Shown piece by piece: positions 26,713 to 34,871 of a stretch of 64,000 bases of DNA; position 1 is the stretch's first letter, and every line of letters starts with the position of its first letter. The position numbers were made by a program, and so were the translations under genes. The DNA is from Bacillota bacterium (GTDB taxonomy: Bacteria; Bacillota; Clostridia; Oscillospirales; Oscillospiraceae). The notes beneath the pieces were generated by a model. That model saw nothing but the letters and a program-made list of their open reading frames with translations, did not search any database and was not told where the DNA came from. The stretch covers positions 62,001 to 126,000 of the forward strand of contig JAEWRY010000007.1 of the NCBI GenBank assembly GCA_023459875.1, written 5' to 3'.

Positions 26713-27954
26713 ATGAAATCCATACATGTCGGCAATCCGCTTTCCGCCCTGAAGCATAAAAACTTTCGTTATTACTGGCTCGGGATGTGCGTGTCCACCA
26801 CGGGCACCTGGATGCAGAATACCGCTCAGCCGTGGCTTGCCTACCGGCTGACCAATTCTCCCTTCCTTCTGAGCCTTATCAGCGCCCTCCAGTTTACTCC
26901 GATGCTGCTTTTTTCCCTGTTTGCAGGCGTGATCGTCGACAGGCTGCCAAAAAAGAAGCTTCTCATTTTTACCCAGTCCGCTTCCCTGGTCGTCACGCTC
27001 GTCCTGGCAATCCTGGCCTCTACTGGAACGGTTCAATACTGGCATATCCTGATTACCGCCACTGCGCTTGGCGTCGTGAATACCCTTGATATGCCCGTCC
27101 GGCAGGCATTTATTGTGGAACTTACCGGCAAAGAAGATCTTATGAACGCGATTGCGCTCAATTCAGCGGTATTCAATATGTCCAGAATTATCGGCCCGGC
27201 GATCGCAGGCATCGTGATGGGCGCTTTCGGTGTGTCGGCCTGTTTTCTCGCCAACTCCATCAGTTTCGGTGCGGTACTGATCAGTCTGCTGTTTATCAAA
27301 CCTCTGAAAATCGAAAAACCGCCTATAAAGGAAGAAAACATATTCAGGAACATTATGGACGGTCTTAAGTATGTTTATCAAAATGATATTCTCTTTTTCA
27401 CGCTGCTTATTCTGGCTGTAGTCGGCACCTTTGCACCCAATTTTAACGTGCTGGTCCCGGTCTATGCCATTCAGGTTTTAAATCAGCAGGAGACCGGCTT
27501 CGGTTTTTTGATGTCCTTTTTAGGAATCGGGTCATTTGTGGGCGCCATGCTGATTGCCGCCATGAGCGTGTCGGGACCGAAGAAATTCGTGCTCTACTTT
27601 GTGCCGCTCCTCATTGGAATAGCCCTCATTGGAACGGGTTATATGAATACCTTCCTCACAACCGGTCTACTGCTGGCCATCACGGGCTTCTTCTTCGTGG
27701 CGTATACGTCCAGCTCCAATTCAGCGCTGCAACTTAACTCCAGCAACGAGTACCGAGGGCGGGTCATGAGCGTTTACACCTTGACCTTCGCCGGATCCAC
27801 GCCTCTGGGCAACCTGTTTGCCGGGGCAATTTCCGAACGGTTTAATGCCCGCGTCGGCTTTATCGCCTGCGGTGTCACCGTTCTCATATTGATGATTCCG
27901 ATTTACCTGCTTAAGAAAACGGGATACAAAAAGGGCGCGGCAAACCGGCCATAA
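26713..27954 (+). CDS. MFS transporter, MFS_3/EntS-like
   Basis: A 413-residue permease with about 12 transmembrane helices. The opening (NPLSALKHKNFRYYWLGMCV, then STTGTWMQNTAQPWLAY) is the signature of the MFS_3 (enterobactin-exporter-like) group, which exports siderophores or drugs. FAGVIVDRLPKKKLL is the conserved loop 2-3 motif and SNSALQLNSSNEYRGRVMSV the second-half signature. I start at 26713, where GAGGA lies seven bases upstream. The gene stands alone, with no siderophore genes nearby. Confidence 0.88.
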   Translation: MKSIHVGNPLSALKHKNFRYYWLGMCVSTTGTWMQNTAQPWLAYRLTNSPFLLSLISALQFTPMLLFSLFAGVIVDRLPKKKLLIFTQSASLVVTLVLAILASTGTVQYWHILITATALGVVNTLDMPVRQAFIVELTGKEDLMNAIALNSAVFNMSRIIGPAIAGIVMGAFGVSACFLANSISFGAVLISLLFIKPLKIEKPPIKEENIFRNIMDGLKYVYQNDILFFTLLILAVVGTFAPNFNVLVPVYAIQVLNQQETGFGFLMSFLGIGSFVGAMLIAAMSVSGPKKFVLYFVPLLIGIALIGTGYMNTFLTTGLLLAITGFFFVAYTSSSNSALQLNSSNEYRGRVMSVYTLTFAGSTPLGNLFAGAISERFNARVGFIACGVTVLILMIPIYLLKKTGYKKGAANRP

Positions 27955-28015
27955 AAACAGCCGACGCACCGGAGCGTATACCCGAAGTACGCTTTGAATA
28001 ACAAACTGAACCGGC

Positions 28016-28050
28016 TTGCTGCCTGCCTTACATGGCGGGCAGCAATTTTT
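28016..28050 (+). terminator. Terminator after the MFS gene
   Basis: TTGCTGCCTGCC pairs with GGCGGGCAGCAA (one G-U pair) and is followed by TTTTT, about 60 bases after the stop codon. Confidence 0.85.
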
Positions 28051-28115
28051 AATACGCTTCCGCATATTGTCTGCATACCCCTGGCGTTATAGCAGGCAGT
28101 TGTGCTGGAGTATAA

Positions 28116-28168
28116 TTTACCCCCAGACTGAACAGTGTTGTTACTTCACCATCCTGTCTGGGGGTAAA
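28116..28168. repeat. 13-bp perfect inverted repeat with 27-base loop
   Basis: TTTACCCCCAGAC (28116-28128) and GTCTGGGGGTAAA (28156-28168). There is no T tract, so it is not an obvious terminator. It lies downstream of the convergent zinc-ribbon gene. Confidence 0.6.
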
Positions 28169-28186
28169 TCGATATCTGCCGCAGTT

Positions 28187-28429
28187 CTATTTATTTTGCT
28201 TCCATGCGGGGAGCTTGGATAAGGTGCGTACTGCCGTCTGTCGCGCGGCATCCCTATCCAGTCCTTGTGTGCGGATCAGAAATTCCGTGGTGCCGTCCAC
28301 CTTCTCTTCATACGACTGCATGGAGCCGTCTGGCCTCGCGCAGTAAACGCAGTAATCCTTGCTTTCATCCATGAGGGGAAAGTCCGACGGCTTTGTCATC
28401 GGCATGCCGCAGGAAATACATGTTTTCAA
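28187..28429 (-). CDS. Putative zinc ribbon domain protein
   Basis: An 80-residue protein starting MKTCISCGMPMTKPSDF, with a second CVYC pair near residue 27. The CxxCGMPM opening and CxxC give a four-cysteine zinc site of the zinc_ribbon_2 family, often found fused to or beside regulators. The start is TTG with GGAAG nine bases upstream. It is the last of three minus-strand genes headed by a TetR regulator. Function unknown. Confidence 0.72.
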   Translation of the reverse strand: MKTCISCGMPMTKPSDFPLMDESKDYCVYCARPDGSMQSYEEKVDGTTEFLIRTQGLDRDAARQTAVRTLSKLPAWKQNK

Positions 28430-28502
28430 AATGAAACGCTTCCTTTCGATATTTTTGTCGGTTTTCGGCTCAGAAAGGGTCTCTGTTATCTCCGCGGCAA
28501 CC

Positions 28503-28706
28503 TTACCTCCTCTCGTAAATATCGACGCCCAGTTCGAAAAGAGCCTCTCTTCCGCGTTCGGTAAGAGAGTACACGGTCGTCTTATCCCCGTCGCGCTCGA
28601 ACCAGCCCAGCTCTACGAGGCGCGCAAAAAGCCTGTCTCCCAACGTTCCGCCCAGATGCCCGTAACACGATCTCCCTTTGAGTATCCTCGGCGTTTTCCA
28701 GTCCAT
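28503..28706 (-). CDS. Stand-alone ArsR-type C-terminal winged-helix segment
   Basis: A 67-residue protein. The sequence RSCYGHLGGTLGDRLFARLV, then ELGWFERDG, YSLTERGREALFELG, matches the C-terminal part of a group of ArsR-family regulators; the N-terminal helix-turn-helix is missing. A start with GGGGG nine bases upstream is available directly in front of the domain, and the following zinc-ribbon gene is in the same orientation. It may be a genuine small protein or the relic of a larger regulator. Confidence 0.55.
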   Translation of the reverse strand: MDWKTPRILKGRSCYGHLGGTLGDRLFARLVELGWFERDGDKTTVYSLTERGREALFELGVDIYERR

Positions 28707-28722
28707 TCCCGCTGTCCCCCTT

Positions 28723-29316
28723 TCAGCTGCCTTTCTTAATCAAACGCAAATAACTTTCGATTAACGTACCGCCATACCGCCCGATCACAGTTCCTTCCGG
28801 GGCGAACAGATCTCCGTTCGCCAGATAATAATGGACCAGTCCCACCCACAGGTTAAAAAGCATATAGGCGGGCGGGCAAACTCCTTGTTCCGGCCGCCCT
28901 TCCCGCTCCAGGACCCTGCCGAAGTGGAAGGAGACCGCCGACTGGATAGAAACCCACACGTCCCTTGCCGCCCTCGGAAGCAGCCTGTTTTCAATCACAA
29001 GCCTTGTATAAAATGGTTCATACTCCCCGATTCCGGCAAGATGGGCCGCCAGGAGCTCCTCCATATGCCCGCAGGAATCTGCAAGCTCGTGGGTACGCAG
29101 GGCAATCTTCCCGCCGTAGGTCTCGATTACTTCGGTGACGAGTTCCTCCTGAGTTTGGAAATGGGCAAACACCGTTCCGTGGGAAACGCCGGCCGCCTGC
29201 GCGATATCCGCCATACGGGTGCTCATAATCCCGTGCCGGGAGAACACCTCATAGGCGGTTTCCAGAAGCCTCTGCCTTGTCTGCTCTTTTTGCGTCTGGC
29301 GGTTTGTCTTCTTCAT
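28723..29316 (-). CDS. TetR/AcrR family transcriptional regulator
   Basis: A 197-residue repressor. The TetR_N helix-turn-helix covers about 12-58 (RLLETAYEVFSRHGIMSTRM, GVSHGTVFAHF). The C-terminal ligand domain is divergent. GGAG precedes the ATG by eight bases. Two adjacent copies of the palindrome TTGACTTTATAGTCAA lie 20 bases upstream, a strong operator candidate for autorepression. It heads a three-gene set with the ArsR-wing and zinc-ribbon genes; 17 bases separate the first two. Confidence 0.9.
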   Translation of the reverse strand: MKKTNRQTQKEQTRQRLLETAYEVFSRHGIMSTRMADIAQAAGVSHGTVFAHFQTQEELVTEVIETYGGKIALRTHELADSCGHMEELLAAHLAGIGEYEPFYTRLVIENRLLPRAARDVWVSIQSAVSFHFGRVLEREGRPEQGVCPPAYMLFNLWVGLVHYYLANGDLFAPEGTVIGRYGGTLIESYLRLIKKGS

Positions 29317-29335
29317 AGCACCGCTCCATTTTATG

Positions 29336-29366
29336 TTGACTTTATAGTCAATGACTTTATAGTCAA
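29336..29366 (-). promoter_or_regulatory. Tandem palindromic TetR operator
   Basis: TTGACTTTATAGTCAA (29336-29351) directly followed by TGACTTTATAGTCA (29352-29365), just upstream of the TetR start codon. Each half is a palindrome and together they form a direct repeat with a 15-base period. Confidence 0.75.
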
Positions 29367-29577
29367 TATATTAGCGCACAGCATTGCTTTTGTCAAGGCT
29401 TTTTGTTTTTCTCATCAGCCATTTCTATTTCCATACAGCAGCGGCAAAGCCGGCGTTTCTCCGTCTTTTTCCGCATAACGGTGGAAATGCGCACCGAAAT
29501 CCAATATAATACATAGAATAGAGGTTAGCTTCGCGGTCTCTTTCAAAAAATTGCGGCCAAAGCAAAAAATCCCCTTA

Positions 29578-29620
29578 CGTAACCCCTTGCTCATGACGTA
29601 ACGTAATGAGTTAGGATACA
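29578..29620 (+). promoter_or_regulatory. Candidate MerR-type promoter/operator
   Basis: Upstream of the MerR gene, GTAACC, CTCATGACGTAAC and GTAATGAG half-sites form an imperfect dyad (CTCAT...ATGAG, 29590-29610). MerR proteins usually bind a dyad between the -35 and -10 boxes of their own promoter. Assignment by position. Confidence 0.35.
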
Positions 29621-29640
29621 AACAAAAGGAGGTGAAATCT

Positions 29641-30375
29641 ATGTCGGCTTACACGACGGGAGAGCTGGCCAAACTGTGCGAGGTCTCCGTCCGGACGGTC
29701 CAGTTCTACGACACCAAGGACCTTCTCCAGCCCACGGCGCTGACCGAGGGCGGCAGGAGGCTGTACTCGGAAGAGGACCTGAAAAAACTGCGCCTCATCT
29801 GTCTGCTCAAATCCCTGGGGCTGTCGCTGGATTCCGTCAGAGGCATCCTGCGGAGCGAAAATCAGAACAAGGTGCTGCTGCTGCTGCTGGATGAACAGGA
29901 AAAACTCATTGACGAAGAAATCGGCGAAAAGCGGAAGCAGAAGCAGGCCATCGGTATCGTCCGGGAAAATCTGCGCGCCGTAAACAGCGTCTGCGTCAAT
30001 TCCATGAGCGACATAGAAAAATCTGTGGCCGGAAAAAGAAAACTCAAAAGAACCTACGCGGCTATGTGGATCATTGGGATCCTGTTGGATATCTTAGAAG
30101 TCGCCGCGCTGATCTATGGAATCGTAAGGGGCATCTGGTGGCCCTTCGCCGCAATTCTGGCAGCCAGCCTAGCCATCGCCTGTCCCCTTATCGTAATGTA
30201 CTACCATAACGCCGCTTATCTCTGTCCGGAGTGCGGCGCGAAATTCAAGCCCGGGTTCTGGAACTTTACGTTTGCCAGACACACGCCGAAAACAAGAAAA
30301 CTCAGATGCACCAACTGCGGACACGACGGCTACTGCATCGAAACCTACGCCGATGAACCGGCGAAGAAAGGCTGA
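29641..30375 (+). CDS. Membrane-anchored MerR regulator with C-terminal zinc ribbon
   Basis: A 244-residue protein. The MerR helix-turn-helix is at 3-70 (YTTGELAKLCEVSVRTVQFY), a coiled dimerisation helix at about 75-115, two transmembrane helices at about 141-188, and a zinc ribbon at 195-232 (CPECGAKF and CTNCGHDG). The DNA-binding end is thus tied to the membrane. The start at 29641 has AGGAGGTG seven bases upstream. The YhfC protease gene begins eight bases after the stop codon, so the two are one unit. Release from the membrane by proteolysis is an attractive but untested idea. Confidence 0.85.
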   Translation: MSAYTTGELAKLCEVSVRTVQFYDTKDLLQPTALTEGGRRLYSEEDLKKLRLICLLKSLGLSLDSVRGILRSENQNKVLLLLLDEQEKLIDEEIGEKRKQKQAIGIVRENLRAVNSVCVNSMSDIEKSVAGKRKLKRTYAAMWIIGILLDILEVAALIYGIVRGIWWPFAAILAASLAIACPLIVMYYHNAAYLCPECGAKFKPGFWNFTFARHTPKTRKLRCTNCGHDGYCIETYADEPAKKG

Positions 30376-30383
30376 GTGTAGCT

Positions 30384-31247
30384 ATGAACTATACCGTACC
30401 GATTTCGTCCATGGTATGTATGGCGATTTCCGCCCTCATGGGCGTCGTCATTCCCGTTTCGCTCTTTCTGGTCATCAGGAAAAAATACAATGCGGACCTC
30501 TCGCCGTTTTTTACCGGCTGCGCGGTTTTCATCCTTTTCGCGCTGGTCATCGAGGGCGCGATCAATTCTTATATCCTGTCGTCGGCCGCGGGCGCCGTGC
30601 TCAAAAGCAATATCTGGCTTTACGGCGCTTTCGGTGGCTTTATGGCGGGACTGTTCGAGGAGACCGGCCGCTTCGCCGCCTTTAAAACCGTGCTCAAAAA
30701 GAAGCGCGGAAACGATGGAAACGCCTTGATGTACGGCGCCGGGCACGGCGGTGTCGAGGCCTTTTATATCCTTGTTTTCAGCATGGTGTCCAATATCGTC
30801 CTGGCTGTCACGCTGAATGCCGGAGGGTACGACAAGCTGATTGCCGGAGCGGCGACCCCGGCCGCCCAGCAAGCGCTCGCCGCCACCTCCGCGGCGCTTT
30901 CCGCCACCCCGCCCGGCACCTTCCTAATGAGCACCGTGGAGCGCGCCGCCGCCGTAGCCTTTCACATCTCCGCCTCCGTTCTCGTCTGGTTCGCCGCGAA
31001 GGACGGCAAACGCTTCTTCCTCTATCCTCTGGCGGTTTTGCTGCACATGCTTCTGGATATGATCGCCGTCATCCTCTCAAGGTATGTCCCGAATCTCTGG
31101 GCCGTGCTGGGAGCAATCTATCTTTTCACCGCCCTGTGCGTCCTGCTCGCCAGGTTCGTGTGGAAGAAATGCGCGTCTGCGGAGCAAGGCCTTGCCGCCG
31201 AGACGCAATCCGGGGAACCGGAAGGCACCCAAGGCGAGACGATATAA
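30384..31247 (+). CDS. YhfC family intramembrane metalloprotease
   Basis: A 287-residue integral membrane protein with seven to eight helices. GLFEETGRFAAF (about residue 90), GAGHGGVEAFYIL (about 118), a histidine in the 190s (AFHISASVLVWF) and LLHMLLDM near 233 correspond to the E-E, H-x-x-x-E and H motifs of the YhfC/CPBP-like glutamic-type intramembrane proteases. It is cotranscribed with the membrane-anchored MerR regulator, a plausible substrate or partner. Confidence 0.82.
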   Translation: MNYTVPISSMVCMAISALMGVVIPVSLFLVIRKKYNADLSPFFTGCAVFILFALVIEGAINSYILSSAAGAVLKSNIWLYGAFGGFMAGLFEETGRFAAFKTVLKKKRGNDGNALMYGAGHGGVEAFYILVFSMVSNIVLAVTLNAGGYDKLIAGAATPAAQQALAATSAALSATPPGTFLMSTVERAAAVAFHISASVLVWFAAKDGKRFFLYPLAVLLHMLLDMIAVILSRYVPNLWAVLGAIYLFTALCVLLARFVWKKCASAEQGLAAETQSGEPEGTQGETI

Positions 31248-31262
31248 GCAGCGGCTAACATT

Positions 31263-31299
31263 AATATGGGCTGACATAACGTCAGCCCATATTTTATTC
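31263..31299 (+). terminator. Terminator of the MerR-YhfC operon
   Basis: AATATGGGCTGAC pairs with GTCAGCCCATATT around a five-base loop and is followed by TTTATT, 15 bases after the stop codon. Confidence 0.9.
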
Positions 31300-31330
31300 T
31301 CTGTATTTATTGCCAAACGTGAAGGAAGTA

Positions 31331-31387
31331 GTATAATAAAAGTAACTATTACAAATTATCCCACGTTTCGAGTTGTGCGGCAAAACA
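31331..31387 (+). repeat. Dispersed imperfect repeat, copy 1
   Basis: About 30 of the first 40 positions match copy 2 at 38669-38725, including an identical ACGTTTCGA followed nine bases later by CAAAACA. It lies upstream of the DUF6602 gene. Confidence 0.5.
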
Positions 31388-31508
31388 GCTGTTTGGAGAC
31401 CATGCCGTTATAACAATAATTAGAAGGTCAACGCCTTGAAGGACAGGGAGAATATTGTAGCAATAATGGGAAGTTGCTGTATCCCTATATATTTTTAGGA
31501 GAGTAAAA

Positions 31509-32330
31509 ATGCTGTACAATGATTATGTGAAGTTGTTGCATGATCGGTTTAATGCCGAGCTTACATCAATTAAGTCAGACTATAATTTTGACTTGGGAGA
31601 TGAATTTGAGATTGTAATATGTAAAGTATTACGCTCTTTCTTACCAAACAAATATGGAGTATGCAGAGGCAGTGCTGTATCGGCCAATGGCGAAAAAGCG
31701 GGGGATGATATAATAATATATGATCAAGAGCTGTTCCCCACACTTTGGCTGCGAGATGCAAACAATTTCTCAAGAAAAGAAAATATACCTCTCGAGGCAG
31801 TTTATGCGTATATAGAAGCGAAGCATGGGTATACGGAAGCTGCATTGAAAAAAGCAATTGAGCAAGTGCATATATTTAAGACTCTGTGCTCAACCAGGGA
31901 ACGGCGTGGACAATATCAGTTTGATCCATATGTTGATGATCATAGAACTGTTTCTGTGCGTGGACTTCCTTCGTTTCGTAACCCTGTTTTAGGAATGGTT
32001 CTTATCAATAAGGCTCAAGGGGATACACAAGAAACAAAAGGCAACATCCAGAAGGCATTGAATACAATTTCTGCAGATATCAATTACCCTGATGTAATAA
32101 TAGTTGGCAAAAGCAATGGCGCATTTGTGGGCTATGAGGAGCGAGGCGAAAGCGTTCCTACTATTTTTGCCTTACCAAGTACAATCGAACGACGTTTTGG
32201 ATATCAAAACATGATAAAAGAAGACATAATGTTTGGCGTTTTTATGACTCACCTTATGGCAGCGTTGGATTATATCCGTTTGGGCAAAATGCCGTGGGTT
32301 GAAATGCTAAATGATGCTAAACAGTTGTAA
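31509..32330 (+). CDS. DUF6602 domain protein
   Basis: A 273-residue protein. CRGSAVSANGEKAGDDIIIY (about residues 54-73) and AVYAYIEAKH near 97 form the conserved block of DUF6602. The D-x(n)-E-x-K order (DDIIIYD, then YIEAKHG) resembles a PD-(D/E)xK nuclease core, as in restriction or defence proteins. AGGAG precedes the ATG. Composition is clearly more AT-rich than neighbours, suggesting acquisition. There is no partner methylase or toxin beside it. Confidence 0.7.
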   Translation: MLYNDYVKLLHDRFNAELTSIKSDYNFDLGDEFEIVICKVLRSFLPNKYGVCRGSAVSANGEKAGDDIIIYDQELFPTLWLRDANNFSRKENIPLEAVYAYIEAKHGYTEAALKKAIEQVHIFKTLCSTRERRGQYQFDPYVDDHRTVSVRGLPSFRNPVLGMVLINKAQGDTQETKGNIQKALNTISADINYPDVIIVGKSNGAFVGYEERGESVPTIFALPSTIERRFGYQNMIKEDIMFGVFMTHLMAALDYIRLGKMPWVEMLNDAKQL

Positions 32331-32596
32331 ATCCAAGTTTTATAAAGAAATGCCATGCAATTACATATATGGTATCGAGCAAAGATTCTATACGACAATA
32401 GTCGGTGGAGAAAAGAGAATTGCAAACTCCTTGGTCCCTTTTGGGCAATAATCTGACATTGCATGCGATAGCTGCGTTATAAGCTTCGCCTAATGTTTAT
32501 ACAGAACTCAGCGATAAACAGAAATTTGTCGAGTAGGCTGAGAAGAATTTGATATACTAGTCCGTCACCTGACGAATAACAGCTAGGAGGTGTAAC

Positions 32597-33424
32597 GTGT
32601 TACAAGAGCTTCAGCCAATTTTCACGAATGAACTACTTAAGAGCTGTGATGATCAGATGTATCAACTCCTGCTTGGCGTTAAGCCGAGTGACTGGACGCA
32701 CGCCGCAGCTTATGAGGACTGGACTGTAAAGGACGTATTCTCTCACCTTGTGGATGTCACCATTCGGCGGCTGTCTTCCGGGCGTGATGGTTTGAGGTTG
32801 CCGCCGGATGTCCCGATAACATCATATAGTGAGTTGGTTGGATTCATTGACGGGCTTGCGGACAACTGGGTTTATGCAACACGTCGCGTCAGCCCGCGTG
32901 TACTTCTGATGTTATTCGGAACACTAAAAAATGAGTTGTACGACTACTTTATCAGTTGTGACCCGTTCGGAGAAGGAATACCTGTCGCGTGGGCAGGAGA
33001 AAATCGTTCAACCATTTGGTTCGACCAAGCACGGGAGTATACGGAACACTGGATTCACCAACAGCAGATACGCGCCGCGCTATCTCTTCCTCCAATAATT
33101 GGGCGAGAGCATTGGGAGGCGGTGGTGGACATCTCCATCCGTTGTCTCCCGATGGCATATAAAAATGTCCACTGCCCAGAGGGAACAGCACTTGGCATAA
33201 CAGTCACGGGCGAAGTGAGCAAAGAGTATTGCCTCGTAAGAGAAGTGCTGAACTGGAAACTATACTCCGGGAAGGGTAAAAAAGTTGACGCACGATGCGT
33301 ATGTGCTACAAGTGAGCTTTGTTTCGGACTAACAGGCCTAGCAGACGTTAAATTTCTGGCTGATGGCGACGCCGAATTCTTCGCGCCTTTGAAAGCGGCT
33401 CGTGCTTTTATGTCAGAAGTGTAA
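32597..33424 (+). CDS. DinB-like / maleylpyruvate isomerase family protein
   Basis: A 275-residue protein. AYEDWTVKDVFSHLVDVTIR (about 38-57) carries the first metal-binding His in the W-T-V-K-D-x-x-x-H-L pattern of the MDMPI_N/DinB four-helix fold; REYTEHWIHQQQIRAAL near 150 supplies the second and third His. The remaining 80 residues look like the SCP2-like C-terminal domain. The enzymes of this family use thiols such as mycothiol or bacillithiol. The start is GTG with GGAGG six bases upstream. It stands alone in an accessory stretch. Confidence 0.72.
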   Translation: MLQELQPIFTNELLKSCDDQMYQLLLGVKPSDWTHAAAYEDWTVKDVFSHLVDVTIRRLSSGRDGLRLPPDVPITSYSELVGFIDGLADNWVYATRRVSPRVLLMLFGTLKNELYDYFISCDPFGEGIPVAWAGENRSTIWFDQAREYTEHWIHQQQIRAALSLPPIIGREHWEAVVDISIRCLPMAYKNVHCPEGTALGITVTGEVSKEYCLVREVLNWKLYSGKGKKVDARCVCATSELCFGLTGLADVKFLADGDAEFFAPLKAARAFMSEV

Positions 33425-33779
33425 CAGCGCACTAGTCAGTATTTTGGAATCTGAGGCATAGAAGATATCGAAATTTCAATTGTCGAGCGAGTTAGCTTCC
33501 CGTTATGAGTAGAGAATTATCCGAGCAAAGGCAAGAAAAAAGCAACCGGGAAGAAAGATCACAGTTGCCTTTGGTTGGATAATTCCATAGCACGAAACCG
33601 CGGGAGAACCCATAGCGGCTATGGGGAAAGCATCCCGGCTTCCATACAGAAAATCAGAAAAAATGTTTCTAAGATCTCTGTTTTTCAGCATTGCATTGCA
33701 GAATCATGTCATCCTCTGGTAAAATGGCTAAAGCAAAGCAAGCCTGTTCGTAAACAGACTTTTTAAAGCTTTCCAGTTC
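33425..33779. other. Left flank of the IS91-type element, 355 bases
   Basis: No gene was recognised. CCCATAGCGGCTATGGG at 33609-33625 forms a short hairpin and may belong to the transposon end (IS91 elements carry terminal hairpins). The true end of the element could not be fixed. Confidence 0.4.
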
Positions 33780-34871
33780 TTAGGCCGCAGGCGGAGACAA
33801 ACCGGTTTTGAGCAGACCGGAGTATCCACACCGAGGGCACTGAGAAGGTTTTCTGCCGATGAGTTTTTGGATGAGCAGCTCGGCAGACAGTTTTTCTTTT
33901 GGAATCAGCTTCGTTCCGGTCTGGAGCTTGCAGACTCTCAACGATTTCTGTTTACCACGGCTTGAGAGGAAGCCATAGTGACGTATTTTTGTGAAGCCGG
34001 GCGGCAGGACGTGCATCAGGAAGCGTCGGATAAACTCTTCAGCACTTAACGTCATTTCTTTCCAACGGCTACTGTCCCGATAATCTCGCCACTTAAACGT
34101 AACCGCACCATTTTCAAGCTTGAGAATACGGTTGTTGGAGATGGCAACCCGGTGGGTATAGCGCCCGAGGTATTCAACGACACAGGCGGCATTCTTAAAC
34201 GGCGGCTTGCAGTAGACTACCCATTCCTTGCGGTAACAGACATTCAGCAGATTCTGGTCAACATCAGGCATTTGCAATTTCAGTAAGGCCAAAAACTTTC
34301 CACGGAATTTGCTGGACAGTACTCGTACAGGAAGAAAGAACTTCTTCCGTGAGGGCTGCCATTTGCCCAGTGCGGTCAGTCCGCCAGAGGGAACGATACA
34401 ATGGACATGGGGATGAAAGCAAAGGTTTTGCCCCCAGGTATGTAGAACGGCAGTGTGCCCAATAGATGCTCCCAGATATTTTTTATCTCTGGCCAGTTCC
34501 TGAAGCGTTTCCGCCGCGCACCGAAACAAAAGGTTGTAGCAATCCCTTTGATTGCGGTAAATCAGAGAATTGAGTTCCTGCGGTACAGTAAACACCACAT
34601 GAAAGTAGCCAATATTCAGTAGGTCGGCCTTTCGTGCGTCAAGCCATCGCTCCTTGGAGAACGTCTGGCACTTGGGACAGTGACGATTGCGGCAAGAGTT
34701 GTAGGAAGGCCGTTCGTATCCGCAGCTTGGGCACCTATCGATATGCCCGCCGAGCCGGGATGTCCGGCAGCTTCGGATGGCGCTCATGGCTTTGTATTGA
34801 GTAAGAGACAGTCTGTGGTTAGCTCGATAGGCATCTCCGAATTGTTCGAAAATATCCTGTACCTCAGGCAT
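33780..34871 (-). CDS. IS91 family transposase
   Basis: A 363-residue HUH endonuclease. The N-terminal zinc finger is HIDRCPSCGYERPSYNSCRN, then RHCPKCQTFSKERW. The HUH motif is CFHPHVHCIVPSGG (about 150). The later YLGRYTHRVAISNNRI block (about 240) is the conserved region holding the catalytic tyrosine(s). A C-terminal CPRCG zinc pair follows. Full length, without frameshift, so the element may be active. Its ATG overlaps the recombinase gene by eight bases. Confidence 0.93.
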   Translation of the reverse strand: MPEVQDIFEQFGDAYRANHRLSLTQYKAMSAIRSCRTSRLGGHIDRCPSCGYERPSYNSCRNRHCPKCQTFSKERWLDARKADLLNIGYFHVVFTVPQELNSLIYRNQRDCYNLLFRCAAETLQELARDKKYLGASIGHTAVLHTWGQNLCFHPHVHCIVPSGGLTALGKWQPSRKKFFLPVRVLSSKFRGKFLALLKLQMPDVDQNLLNVCYRKEWVVYCKPPFKNAACVVEYLGRYTHRVAISNNRILKLENGAVTFKWRDYRDSSRWKEMTLSAEEFIRRFLMHVLPPGFTKIRHYGFLSSRGKQKSLRVCKLQTGTKLIPKEKLSAELLIQKLIGRKPSQCPRCGYSGLLKTGLSPPAA

